From Candidatus Omnitrophota bacterium (GTDB lineage: Bacteria; Omnitrophota; Omnitrophia; Omnitrophales; Aquincolibacteriaceae), in assembly GCA_016196545.1 (NCBI GenBank), contig JACPXM010000007.1, forward strand, positions 1-44,074: DNA of 44,074 bases. The letters are read 5' to 3'. Position numbers and translations under genes: made by a program. The notes under the pieces were generated by a model. That model made no database searches. It saw nothing but the letters and a program-made list of their open reading frames with translations, and was not told the origin of the DNA. Every line of letters begins with the position of its first letter. Position 1 is the first letter of the stretch. Shown here piece after piece: positions 1-8,367 of this stretch.

Positions 1-1346
1 GTACTCTTGCAATAATCAAGCTTCATGGGAATAATCCCACGAAAAAGTGCAAGACGGCGGCAAACCTCTGGGAGCGGTGTAAAAGCCAGGATGGACAGTG
101 TCCGTTCAAATTTAGAAACTGAAATCGCCGTTTTACCGCTTTGCGTAAATGCGACGATCGCTCTTGCATCAATGTCTGCCGCAGCATTTTGGGCCGCATG
201 AGCAATGGCACAAATCGGATGGTCCTTGCGTCTAACCATTTTTCTGGGAACCACTTCCTGCAATTGCAGATGCCGCTCGGCTTCAAGGATAATTTCCGTC
301 ATCATACGGACAACTTCAACCGGATATTTCCCGATCGACGTCTCCCCTGAAAGCATGACGGCATCCGTACCATCAAAAACCGCATTGGCCACATCCGATG
401 CTTCCGCACGCGTCGGACGGGGATACTCCATCATTGATTCAAGCATTTGAGTCGCTGTAATCACGGGAAGATAACTTTGATTCGCACGCTCAATCAGTTT
501 TTTTTGGATTACCGGGACCTTCTGGACCCCAAGTTCAATCCCCAAATCACCTCGAGCAATCATGATTCCATCCGCAACAGCAATAATCGCTTCAAGCTGT
601 TCAACCGCTTTGGGCTTTTCAATTTTTGCAATGATGGGTATTTGTTTTCTAAAGGTCTTGAGGCAATCCTGCACTGCTTCAATATCCTGCGCAGTCCGCA
701 CAAAAGAAAGCGCGACATAATCCACCGCTTCGTCGGCCGCAATCTTAAGGACGGCATGATCCTTCTCCGAAAGCGCCGGTAAAGTCATCGGCGCATTCGG
801 AAGATTAATCCCCTTATTCTCACCCAAAATACCCCCGGTCAAAACCTCGCACGTTACTTCCTTGTCACCAACCTCCAGAGCTCTCAGATCCATCAAGCCA
901 TTGTCTAGAAGAACGGGATCACCCTTTTTTACCATACGCGGCAACTCAGTACAGGAGGTTGTAATATGGCACCTTCCATTACTCTTCCCCTCCTGGGAGT
1001 CAGAAACAATAGAAACAATCTGCCCTTTCTTGATCACAATGGGCTGTTGATCCTTCAAGGCGCCAGTGCGAATCCGCGGCCCCTGCAAATCAATGAGTAT
1101 GGGGATCTCTTTGGCGAGAGATTGTGAAATATGACGAATTCGCTTTATCCAATCAAGCAACCCTTCTAAAGAGGTATGCGAGGTATTGATTCTAAGCACA
1201 TCGACACCTTCCCGAATGAATGCTTTTAGAATTTTTTCGGATTCGCAGGCCGGGCCTACGGTCGCCACAATTTTTGTTTTTTTCATGCTCATCGCATTTT
1301 CCTGACGGCCCATCTTTAAAAGAGGAACGACAACAGCGCTTTTCAT
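1..1346 (-). CDS. pyk: Pyruvate kinase, 3' end cut by window edge
   Basis: Catalyses phosphoenolpyruvate plus ADP to pyruvate plus ATP, the last step of glycolysis, in the cytoplasm. The ORF track misses it because its stop lies outside the window. Reading the minus strand gives the family N-terminus MKKTKIVATVGPA, the RINTSH and DLQGPRIRTG segments, the metal-binding signature IIAKIEKP, then MIARGDLGIE, ATQMLESM and the FDGTDAVMLSGETSIGKYP block. The last readable residues, FRGIIPMKLDY, belong to the C-terminal allosteric domain, so only the extreme C-terminus is missing. The ATG at 1346 forms an ATGA overlap with the narK stop and would add an 18-residue extension. An ATG at 1292, with an AGGAAA-like site upstream, gives the normal N-terminus MSMKKTKIV. 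I list the coupled start, but the true one may be 1292. It is the last visible gene of the nitrate operon. Confidence 0.93.
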   Translation of the reverse strand, partial: MKSAVVVPLLKMGRQENAMSMKKTKIVATVGPACESEKILKAFIREGVDVLRINTSHTSLEGLLDWIKRIRHISQSLAKEIPILIDLQGPRIRTGALKDQQPIVIKKGQIVSIVSDSQEGKSNGRCHITTSCTELPRMVKKGDPVLLDNGLMDLRALEVGDKEVTCEVLTGGILGENKGINLPNAPMTLPALSEKDHAVLKIAADEAVDYVALSFVRTAQDIEAVQDCLKTFRKQIPIIAKIEKPKAVEQLEAIIAVADGIMIARGDLGIELGVQKVPVIQKKLIERANQSYLPVITATQMLESMMEYPRPTRAEASDVANAVFDGTDAVMLSGETSIGKYPVEVVRMMTEIILEAERHLQLQEVVPRKMVRRKDHPICAIAHAAQNAAADIDARAIVAFTQSGKTAISVSKFERTLSILAFTPLPEVCRRLALFRGIIPMKLDYCKS

Positions 1347-2578
1347 CGATTGCGGCTGTCTTCTAAAACAGGTTGAGGTACGGGTGTCACCGCCGGTAAA
1401 AGATCCATACATGACCAGCCTTTCTGGACCGCGCGCAGTAACACCAACGCCGATAAAGCGGTTCCGGCAAAAATTAGAAATCCCACTCCGTAAGAACCCA
1501 TGGTCTGTTTAAAAAATCCAAGCAAGGTCGGAAGAAAAAATCCTCCAAGCCCTCCGGCGGCGCCGACAATCCCCGTCATCACCCCGATTTCTTTCTGAAA
1601 CCGTAAAGGGACGAGTTGGAATACGGAACCGTTTCCCATCCCCAAAGCTGCCATCACCAGAAAAATGAGAAACACCGTTGCCGCAAGCGGCGGAAGAAAA
1701 GAAATTCCAAACATCAATAAAGCCACGCATCCAAAGAGAACACTGAGAATCCGGACACCGCCAAAACGGTCGGCCAGATACCCGCCCACCGGACGGATAA
1801 AACTCCCGGCAAACACACAGAGTGCAGTAATTTGGCCGGCCATGACTTTGCTTAAACCAAATTGGTCATAAAAGAAAATTCCAAGGAAACTGGCCATTCC
1901 TACAAAACCGCCGAAAGTAACCCCGTAAAAAAAACAAAACCAGAAAGTATCGGCTTCTTTAAAAACCAAAAAATAATCGGCAAGTTTTTTCGGTTTTGGC
2001 TGCGTAGGACTTTCTTTAGCCAAGAAAATAAAAACCAAAAGCGTGAGGGTCACGGGGATAAGCGCAAGACCAAAAACATTCCGCCATCCCACGATTTCTG
2101 CCAAAACAGGTGCAAATAAAGAAGCAAGAACAGTCCCGCTGTTGCCCGCTCCCGCAATACCTAGTGCCATGCCTTGATGCTCCGCAGGATACCACCGGCT
2201 TGCAAGTGGAAGCGCCACGGCAAAACTGCCGCCAGCGATTCCCAAAAGCAATCCAAAGGCCAGGACGGTTTGAAAATGAGGCGCAAAAAGCCAAATCCCT
2301 AAAAGGGGGGTAAAAACAATAAGCTGCCCCAAAATTCCTGTTTTTTTGGGGCCCAGATGATCGACTAAAAAACCCAGCGGAAGGCGGACCAAGGATCCTC
2401 CGAGAATGGGAACTGCGGCCATAAAACCCTTCTGGGCCGGCGTAAGCCCAAATTCTTTTGAAATATAAACGCCGAGCACGCCCATCAAAACCCACACCAT
2501 AAAACTGATGTCAAAATAAAGAAAAGCAGAAAATAATGTCGGAGGATGCCCGCTTTTTAAAAAATCCTTAATTCTCAT
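1343..2578 (-). CDS. narK: NarK-type nitrate/nitrite transporter (MFS, NNP family)
   Basis: Inner-membrane transporter for nitrate import or nitrate/nitrite exchange. Its 411 residues with about 12 hydrophobic segments are normal for the family. Both nitrate-signature glycine-rich stretches are present: AGAGNSGT near residues 142-149 and GAAGGLGGFFLP near 339-350. The two substrate-binding arginines of the family correspond to R65 in SLVRLPLGF and R262 in FIRPVGGYLADR. The start ATG has AAAGGAGA upstream. It lies 14 bp after the porin gene and shares an ATGA with pyruvate kinase. With nasA and nirBD next door, the inferred role is nitrate uptake for assimilation. The name could equally be nasA-type permease or nrtP; the family call is firm. 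Confidence 0.93.
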   Translation of the reverse strand: MRIKDFLKSGHPPTLFSAFLYFDISFMVWVLMGVLGVYISKEFGLTPAQKGFMAAVPILGGSLVRLPLGFLVDHLGPKKTGILGQLIVFTPLLGIWLFAPHFQTVLAFGLLLGIAGGSFAVALPLASRWYPAEHQGMALGIAGAGNSGTVLASLFAPVLAEIVGWRNVFGLALIPVTLTLLVFIFLAKESPTQPKPKKLADYFLVFKEADTFWFCFFYGVTFGGFVGMASFLGIFFYDQFGLSKVMAGQITALCVFAGSFIRPVGGYLADRFGGVRILSVLFGCVALLMFGISFLPPLAATVFLIFLVMAALGMGNGSVFQLVPLRFQKEIGVMTGIVGAAGGLGGFFLPTLLGFFKQTMGSYGVGFLIFAGTALSALVLLRAVQKGWSCMDLLPAVTPVPQPVLEDSRNR

Positions 2579-2592
2579 AGTTTCGTCTCCTT

Positions 2593-3978
2593 TTAAAAGG
2601 TAAGAACGGTTTGTGTATATAAAAAATTGGCGTCATCATGAGCGCCTGTGTCCTTGGCAAAAGGCCCCGCGAAAAAATGCGAATAACCGAGCATAAGATT
2701 CAAATGCTCAGTAAGTTTGTAAGTGCCCAAAAGATCAAGTTCCTCTCCCAATTGAGTGTCTGCATTCGCATTAGGCGCCCTGAAAGTGCCGCCTGCGGCG
2801 TTAAACCAGGCCGATTCCTTGGCATCCAGAAGGAACCAATGAAAATCTGAGGAAAGCTGAAGCCGGGTATGAGGTTTCACGCTTGTACCCACCATAAAAT
2901 CATTCATGTTTTTGAGAGAGAGAAAATCCATGAATCCATACTTGTTGTGGTTTGTCGGAAAAAGATTATCGAAGGTCTGGGATTTTCCATCGGTCGGATT
3001 GCGGTCGCCGGACGCGTGATTGTATTCGCCGTAAATCCGCGGCGTCCATGGCAGTTTCGACAGTGTATAACCGAGTGCCTGATGAAATGCCCAGGCCGCG
3101 ATTTCATCATGCGACCGGCTGCCAAGTTGAACCGCGTATTCAGTACCGTAATCAAAATCATATTCTTTCCCCTTAAACCGGTTCCCAAATGTGTACTCTT
3201 TAAGGGAACCATGCTCACCCGTCCGTTCCCCTGCGACGGTTCGATCTGTGTTGTCGCGGATAAAAAGAAAAGTGTCCAAGATTTGGCCCATATATTTCCG
3301 GAAAGGTTTCGTGCTGAGATAGATCCCGTAAGAATTGTCGCCATTCTGGGCCTGATCCCACTTTTCTTTTTCCACTTTCACTATGCGTGAGCCAAAAATA
3401 TCCAGTTGCACTTGGGGATTCGGATTAAAAATGAGTTTTAGAGCATCGAAAACACGGGCCGGATTCGTCCAATCAGAAGGACCGACGAAACGCTCATCCC
3501 CATAAGAAAGCACCTGGCGCCCGGCTTTTAAAGTTACGGGAGCCAGATGCCAGGGACTTTTGACCTCCGCAAAAAGCTGGCGAAGATCCAGCCAGTTCAC
3601 AAAGGTATTGGTTTTATCAACCTGGCTTTGAGCGAAGCTATGAGCCTCCTGGCCTTCAACAAAAAAATGCAAGGGCGTCTGGCCGGTATCCGAAAGATAG
3701 GAGACATCCATATTCAAACGATTCCGGAGTAAATGGAGAGAATCGTCTTCATAAGTGTTGTCGTTTAAATTGAAATCATCGCGATATTCGTAACGATAAC
3801 GCGATTGACCACCGATTTTAACTTTAACGCGGCTGTCGAAAAAAAGACGCGACTTAAAGAGGTCGTCGAGCTCTCGATCCAATCGATTAAAGATTTCCGG
3901 TTGTTGGGCTGCCATACAATGTAAAGGGCGGAAGAATATCCCCAAAATCAGCACGATGATGCTTCCCATGCGTTTCAT
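2593..3978 (-). CDS. Alginate_exp-family outer-membrane beta-barrel protein, candidate nitrate porin
   Basis: 461-residue exported protein. It has a signal peptide (MKRMGSIIVLILGIFF...CMAAQ) and then alternating amphipathic strands ending in an aromatic C-terminus (TQTVLTF), the usual mark of an outer-membrane barrel. Segments such as RYRYEYRDDFN, LTLKAGRQVLSYGDERFVG-like text, YGEYNHASGDRNPTDGK and MLGYSHFFAGPF are typical of the AlgE-like alginate_exp (PF13372) group. No alginate genes are near. It sits between nasA and narK in a nitrate operon, with a good AAGGAG site, so the inferred role is diffusion of nitrate or nitrite across the outer membrane. The substrate is inference from context; the barrel family is better supported. 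Confidence 0.8.
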   Translation of the reverse strand: MKRMGSIIVLILGIFFRPLHCMAAQQPEIFNRLDRELDDLFKSRLFFDSRVKVKIGGQSRYRYEYRDDFNLNDNTYEDDSLHLLRNRLNMDVSYLSDTGQTPLHFFVEGQEAHSFAQSQVDKTNTFVNWLDLRQLFAEVKSPWHLAPVTLKAGRQVLSYGDERFVGPSDWTNPARVFDALKLIFNPNPQVQLDIFGSRIVKVEKEKWDQAQNGDNSYGIYLSTKPFRKYMGQILDTFLFIRDNTDRTVAGERTGEHGSLKEYTFGNRFKGKEYDFDYGTEYAVQLGSRSHDEIAAWAFHQALGYTLSKLPWTPRIYGEYNHASGDRNPTDGKSQTFDNLFPTNHNKYGFMDFLSLKNMNDFMVGTSVKPHTRLQLSSDFHWFLLDAKESAWFNAAGGTFRAPNANADTQLGEELDLLGTYKLTEHLNLMLGYSHFFAGPFAKDTGAHDDANFLYTQTVLTF

Positions 3979-4108
3979 GTTTCTCCTTTTTTCACGAATC
4001 CTACTTTCTGCATCGTTGCAGTAAAATAGAATCGTTTGAAAACATAAACGCCTTTGCTTATGGGTCGTTCTTCCCTTGTTAGGTTGATTTCCATCATTCC
4101 CTGCAACT

Positions 4109-6307
4109 TTACTCCAGCTTGTAAACCCGTACCGCCGCTTGTTTGTAATTGGGTTCGCGGGAGTAGGGATCGCACATGCTTACTGTTAAATTATTGGCAT
4201 TCGCTTCCGCATAATGAAATGGAATAAAGATTTGGCCTGGAGCGACCGTCTCCGTCACGCGCAAGACGATATGCGAAATCTTTCCGCGTCTGGACTCCAC
4301 GCGAACATAATCCCCGTGCTGGAATTTTAGCTTTGCGGCATCGCGGGCATTCATTTCCACCCAGGCTTCCGGCGACAAATTATTAAGAAGAGGGATTTGT
4401 CCTGTTTTGGTGCGCGTATGCCAATGCTCGACCGTTCTTCCCGTATTGAGCCAAAAAGGATATTCCTCATTCGGAGTTTCCGGAGGCGCCTCATTTTCCA
4501 CCACCCAAAGTTTTGCGCGGCCATCTTGGGTTTGGAAAACTCCATCCTGATAAAGGGGATGGCTTTTGCGGGGATCTCGCGTGGTCTTTTCACCGTAAGG
4601 CCATTGAATACCTCCCAATTTTTCAATCAATTCATAACTCATCCCGGAATAATCGCAAAGTCTGTCGGCAGATACTTTTTTCCATTCTTCAAAAGCATGT
4701 TCCGGTTTTGTCCATCCTGGAAAGAGTCGCTCAGAAACTCCCAACTCTTTGGCAATGGAAAGAAAAATATCGAAATCTGATTTGGCTTCGCCGGGCGGTT
4801 CGACGGCTTTATTGACCTTACTCACCCGCCGTTCTGAATTGGTATAAGTCCCCTCTTTTTCACCCCACACCGCAGCCGGCAGAACAAGATTCGCAATCTC
4901 ACTTGTCGGAATAGGATGATAGCCGTCCTGAACGACAAGAAACTCCAGCCTTTCAAGGACTTCCAAGAGATAATTTTGGTTTGGAAAAGACACAAGAGGG
5001 TTGGTAGCAATAATCCATAATCCTTTGATTTTTTTGCTCAGAACCGCTTCGATAATATCCGGATAGGCTAGTCCTCGGGAGGATGGAATGATTTCCTGCT
5101 CAACCCCCCAAAGTGCCGCGAGTTCAGCGCGATGGCCTGGATCTTCAAATTTACGATATCCGGGAAGGCTCGAGGCAAATCCCGATTCGCGGGTGCCCAT
5201 AGCATTACATTGTCCGGTAATAGAAAAAGGCGAGGCCCCAATCCTACCGACATTGCCGGTGATCAAGGCAAGGTTGCAAATCGTATTCACCGTTACCGTG
5301 CCCTGCGTGCTGTGATTCACGCCCATGGTCCAACCGATGAAAGGAGCTTTGGCTTGAGCGTAAAGCATGGCCACTTTTCGAATCTGCCGGGCCGAAAGGC
5401 CTGTGATTTCACTCACATAATCCGGCGTATATTTTTCAAGATGCTTGCAAAGCTCTTCAAAACCCTGTGTGTGTTTTTCGATATAGGCTTGATTGGCTTT
5501 TCCCGCTTTAATAATCACATGCATGATTCCATTGAGTAGCGCGATGTCCGTCCGTGGCTTTAAAGGAAGAAAGATATCGGCCATCATGGCCGTTTTCGTC
5601 ACACGCGGATCTGCAACAATGACTATTTTCTTACGATTCTTTTCAAGGCGATAACAAAGAATGGGGTGATTGTCCGCAATATTGGCACCGATCAGAAAAA
5701 CCAAATCCGCTTTTTCCAAATCCTCATAATTGCCTGGAGGGCCGTCACTTCCAAAAGATCTTTTATAGCCAGACACTGCGCTGGCCATACAAAGTGTGGT
5801 ATTACCATCATAATTATTGGTGCGAAATCCAAGCCGCACTAACTTTCCGAGGGTATAAAACTCTTCAGTCACAAGCTGCCCGGTGCTGATCACACCAAGG
5901 GCGTCCGGTCCGTAACGGCTTTGAATGGAACGGAATTTTTCCACCAAGGTCTGAAGAGCTGCTTCCCACGTGACTTTCTGAAATTTTCCCTTTCCACCTT
6001 TCAGCAGAGGCCACTTCGCACGATTAGGGGCGGTGATCGCATAATGTTCGGCAAGTCCTTTGGGACAAAGACGGCCTTCATTGACGGGATGGTCCGGGTT
6101 TCCGCGAACGCTCACGGGCTTGCCCTTTTTAACGCCGATAAACATTCCACATCCGACAGAGCAATATCCACAGGTGGTCGACACCCAGTGATCCGGTATT
6201 TTAGCCTTTGCCATATAGCCGAACTGCTCATCAACATCATAGGCATATTTTTCCTTTTGAATATCAATGCCCAGTCGCTTCTTTGTGGAGTTTAAAAATT
6301 TTTTCAA
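4109..6307 (-). CDS. nasA: Assimilatory-type nitrate reductase catalytic subunit (Mo-bisPGD, [4Fe-4S])
   Basis: 732-residue molybdopterin oxidoreductase that should reduce nitrate to nitrite. The N-terminus carries one [4Fe-4S] site, C46-x2-C49-x3-C53 with C81 (CGYCSVGC ... LCPKG). A molybdenum-ligand cysteine is seen at C173 in TLCMASAVSG, as in Nas/Nap enzymes. Cofactor-binding segments follow, and the C-terminal dinucleotide-binding domain ends in NYKQAAVRVYKLE. There is no twin-arginine signal (MKKFLNSTKKRLG), so it should be cytoplasmic. The start is TTG with AGGGG upstream, 12 bp after the fused FeS/membrane-anchor gene, its likely electron donor. I see no C-terminal BFD-type cysteine cluster, which some NasA proteins have. 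The 130 bp between this gene and the porin gene show nothing clear. Confidence 0.9.
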   Translation of the reverse strand: MKKFLNSTKKRLGIDIQKEKYAYDVDEQFGYMAKAKIPDHWVSTTCGYCSVGCGMFIGVKKGKPVSVRGNPDHPVNEGRLCPKGLAEHYAITAPNRAKWPLLKGGKGKFQKVTWEAALQTLVEKFRSIQSRYGPDALGVISTGQLVTEEFYTLGKLVRLGFRTNNYDGNTTLCMASAVSGYKRSFGSDGPPGNYEDLEKADLVFLIGANIADNHPILCYRLEKNRKKIVIVADPRVTKTAMMADIFLPLKPRTDIALLNGIMHVIIKAGKANQAYIEKHTQGFEELCKHLEKYTPDYVSEITGLSARQIRKVAMLYAQAKAPFIGWTMGVNHSTQGTVTVNTICNLALITGNVGRIGASPFSITGQCNAMGTRESGFASSLPGYRKFEDPGHRAELAALWGVEQEIIPSSRGLAYPDIIEAVLSKKIKGLWIIATNPLVSFPNQNYLLEVLERLEFLVVQDGYHPIPTSEIANLVLPAAVWGEKEGTYTNSERRVSKVNKAVEPPGEAKSDFDIFLSIAKELGVSERLFPGWTKPEHAFEEWKKVSADRLCDYSGMSYELIEKLGGIQWPYGEKTTRDPRKSHPLYQDGVFQTQDGRAKLWVVENEAPPETPNEEYPFWLNTGRTVEHWHTRTKTGQIPLLNNLSPEAWVEMNARDAAKLKFQHGDYVRVESRRGKISHIVLRVTETVAPGQIFIPFHYAEANANNLTVSMCDPYSREPNYKQAAVRVYKLE

Positions 6308-6319
6308 TGGGCCCCTACC

Positions 6320-7975
6320 TTAGTCGTGAAAAAAAGCCCCCGGCATATTTTTAGGAACCACTGTCACAAAAAATAAATACCTTCCCAAAAATTCTCCAAC
6401 GAGAGAAAAAAGAAAACAAACGAACCCAAGCCCAAGAAAGGCACTCCCCGCCAACGGGCCTGACTGCAAAAAGGCGAACAGCACAAAAGGGGAAATAAAA
6501 GACCCCAACACAAGCGCTGACAGCCGTATGAGAAAAAGCTTTTTGAACCGATGAATCAGAAGAAAGCTTGAGCCGTAAAGTTCATTCGACTCCATCCATT
6601 TAAACGAAAACAGTCTGGCTAGAAGAACGATCATTTGAAAAAAACCAGCCATGGTTGAAACCGCCAGAAATGCAAAAACCGGGGCCTTGGCAGCAAAACT
6701 TAGCGGGCCGGTGATCCGAAGAAAAACATAAACGCCATAAACTAAAAGGGCGAACAAAGGTCCTAAAATAAACCCCGTAAGAAAAAATCTCAGGGGGGTC
6801 CGGATCGTATTCCAGGCCGGTCTCGCAGGAACAAGATAGATTTTGGCGCTCGCATAGACGCCGGCGAGCCCAAAAATAACGACCACGGCACCAAGAAAAA
6901 CTATCGCATCATCGGGAATATTCCATTTCCAAAAATGCTTTGCCAATTCAAGCCCCGCATAAACTCCTCCCGTTTTGGAAAAAAGCGTAAAGAGAAGCAC
7001 TTCTCGCGACAGCCAGGAACGCTTCCACATCCGCAGGGCTTTATACGCATAAAGCGGCCGCCCCAGATGAAAAACAGCCGCAAAAAGCGCGACGCTCGTC
7101 ATCAAAAGCATGCCGACTGCTCCAAAGGGAAGAAAATCTTGAAGCGGTTTCAGAAAACCGATCCACCTTGAAAAAAATTCCAGCAGCCACAGCGTCATAA
7201 AACCTCCGGTGGCGAGCTGAGTCAAAACCGTCATCACGATTAAGGATGTGTGCGGCTTTTCGGGTTCAATGCGATGGCGGTTGGCACGAAGCAAATTTTC
7301 TGGGACATTGTCGGGAATCGTAATCCGAGTTGTTGAAATCGTCATTCTGGAATCCGGGACATGCGGCGCATCCGCTTCCTTGTGATTCTGCCGCCATTCT
7401 TCCACATTCACTTTTTCAATTTGAATGGCTCCTTGGGGACACGCCGCCACACAGGCTGGGAGTTCTCCGGCCTTCAAACGGCTGTGGCACATATCGCATT
7501 TCGTGACAATATTACGTTCAGGATTGTACTGAGGAACACCGTAAGGGCAGTTCCAGCTGCAATAACCGCAACCGATGCATTCTTCGGCTTTATGTTTGAC
7601 AATCCCATCTTCCAGTTTCACATAGGCATCTGTTGGACAACCTGTCAGGCATGCCGGATCAAGACAATGATTGCATGCCATGGAAAGATGAAAGCGTTTC
7701 GTATCCGGGTAAATACCTCCCTCCATTTCTCCGACCCGGCGCCAATTCACCGTGGCAGGATTGTTGTTCTGTTCGTTACATGCGACGACACAACATTGAC
7801 ATCCGATACAGAGGGTCATATCAAAGTGAAAGCGATATTGTTCCCCCTTCTTCAGCGGTTCTGCAGGGATGAGATTTTTCGGTGAGTAATAACCGTCTTT
7901 ACTGACACGGTTTTTAAGCGGCAGCTCACTTGAGTCCAGCAAATCAATCAAATTAAATTCTTCTGTTACGCTCAT
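6320..7975 (-). CDS. DmsB-DmsC fusion: four-cluster ferredoxin joined to a quinol-oxidising membrane anchor
   Basis: 551-residue fusion. Residues about 45-200 form a DmsB/NrfC-type ferredoxin with sixteen cysteines in four groups: CIGCQCCVVAC, CNHCLDPACLTGC, CIGCGYCSWNC and CDMC...ACVAAC. From about residue 240 the protein becomes a DmsC-like anchor with roughly eight hydrophobic segments, including the FHLGRPLYAYKALR region typical of DmsC. The inferred job is to take electrons from menaquinol in the membrane and pass them to NasA downstream. The start ATG overlaps the nirD stop (ATGA). In model bacteria DmsB and DmsC are separate proteins, and assimilatory Nas normally uses NADH, ferredoxin or flavodoxin, so this arrangement is unusual. 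The partner assignment is inference from gene order. Confidence 0.85.
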   Translation of the reverse strand: MSVTEEFNLIDLLDSSELPLKNRVSKDGYYSPKNLIPAEPLKKGEQYRFHFDMTLCIGCQCCVVACNEQNNNPATVNWRRVGEMEGGIYPDTKRFHLSMACNHCLDPACLTGCPTDAYVKLEDGIVKHKAEECIGCGYCSWNCPYGVPQYNPERNIVTKCDMCHSRLKAGELPACVAACPQGAIQIEKVNVEEWRQNHKEADAPHVPDSRMTISTTRITIPDNVPENLLRANRHRIEPEKPHTSLIVMTVLTQLATGGFMTLWLLEFFSRWIGFLKPLQDFLPFGAVGMLLMTSVALFAAVFHLGRPLYAYKALRMWKRSWLSREVLLFTLFSKTGGVYAGLELAKHFWKWNIPDDAIVFLGAVVVIFGLAGVYASAKIYLVPARPAWNTIRTPLRFFLTGFILGPLFALLVYGVYVFLRITGPLSFAAKAPVFAFLAVSTMAGFFQMIVLLARLFSFKWMESNELYGSSFLLIHRFKKLFLIRLSALVLGSFISPFVLFAFLQSGPLAGSAFLGLGFVCFLFSLVGEFLGRYLFFVTVVPKNMPGAFFHD

Positions 7976-8367
7976 TCTTCAACCGGATTGGAAACTTGAG
8001 AATTTTGATCCTGCCCCGAAAGATCACATTCCTGGTAAGACGCCTCTTCAAATGCAAGATAAATTTCGTTTCTCGCCACTTTTACCGGAAATGTTTTGAC
8101 CCGCCCGGTTCCGCCACTGAGCGCGCAGCCGTTTTCCAAATTGATTTTCCAATTATGCAGCGGGCAGAAAACATTTTTTCCAGCCACGATGCCATCCGCC
8201 AAAGGACCGCCCTTATGCGGGCATTGATTCTCAACCGCAAGATATTCCTCTCCCAAATTAAAAAGAGCTACGACGTGCTGGCCATATTGAACCTGCCGCC
8301 CTTCTTTTTCTGGAATAGCTCCTACCCCCGCGACTCGAAACCATTTGATTTGTTTTGTGCCGTTCAT
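7972..8367 (-). CDS. nirD: Nitrite reductase [NAD(P)H] small subunit, Rieske-like
   Basis: The track ORF begins at 8457, but the first 30 codons overlap nirB. The ATG at 8367 forms an ATGA overlap with the nirB stop and gives a normal 131-residue NirD starting MNGTKQIKWFRVAGV. It carries intact Rieske-type ligands C49-P-H51 and C68-P-L-H71 (NQCPHKGGPL ... FCPLHNW), whereas some NirD proteins have lost them. It pairs with NirB in the cytoplasmic siroheme enzyme that reduces nitrite to ammonium. Its own stop overlaps the next gene's start by ATGA. The tail after residue 110 is acidic and low in structure. Confidence 0.93.
   Translation of the reverse strand: MNGTKQIKWFRVAGVGAIPEKEGRQVQYGQHVVALFNLGEEYLAVENQCPHKGGPLADGIVAGKNVFCPLHNWKINLENGCALSGGTGRVKTFPVKVARNEIYLAFEEASYQECDLSGQDQNSQVSNPVEE

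Noticed and set aside
2016-2495. 159-residue ORF inside narK
   Set aside because: Shadow in another frame; narK carries the family signatures.
2869-3390. 173-residue plus-strand ORF inside the porin gene
   Set aside because: Antisense shadow of a convincing beta-barrel gene.
3975-4175. 66-residue ORF between nasA and the porin
   Set aside because: It overlaps the nasA end in another frame and has no ribosome site or domain; probably spacer.
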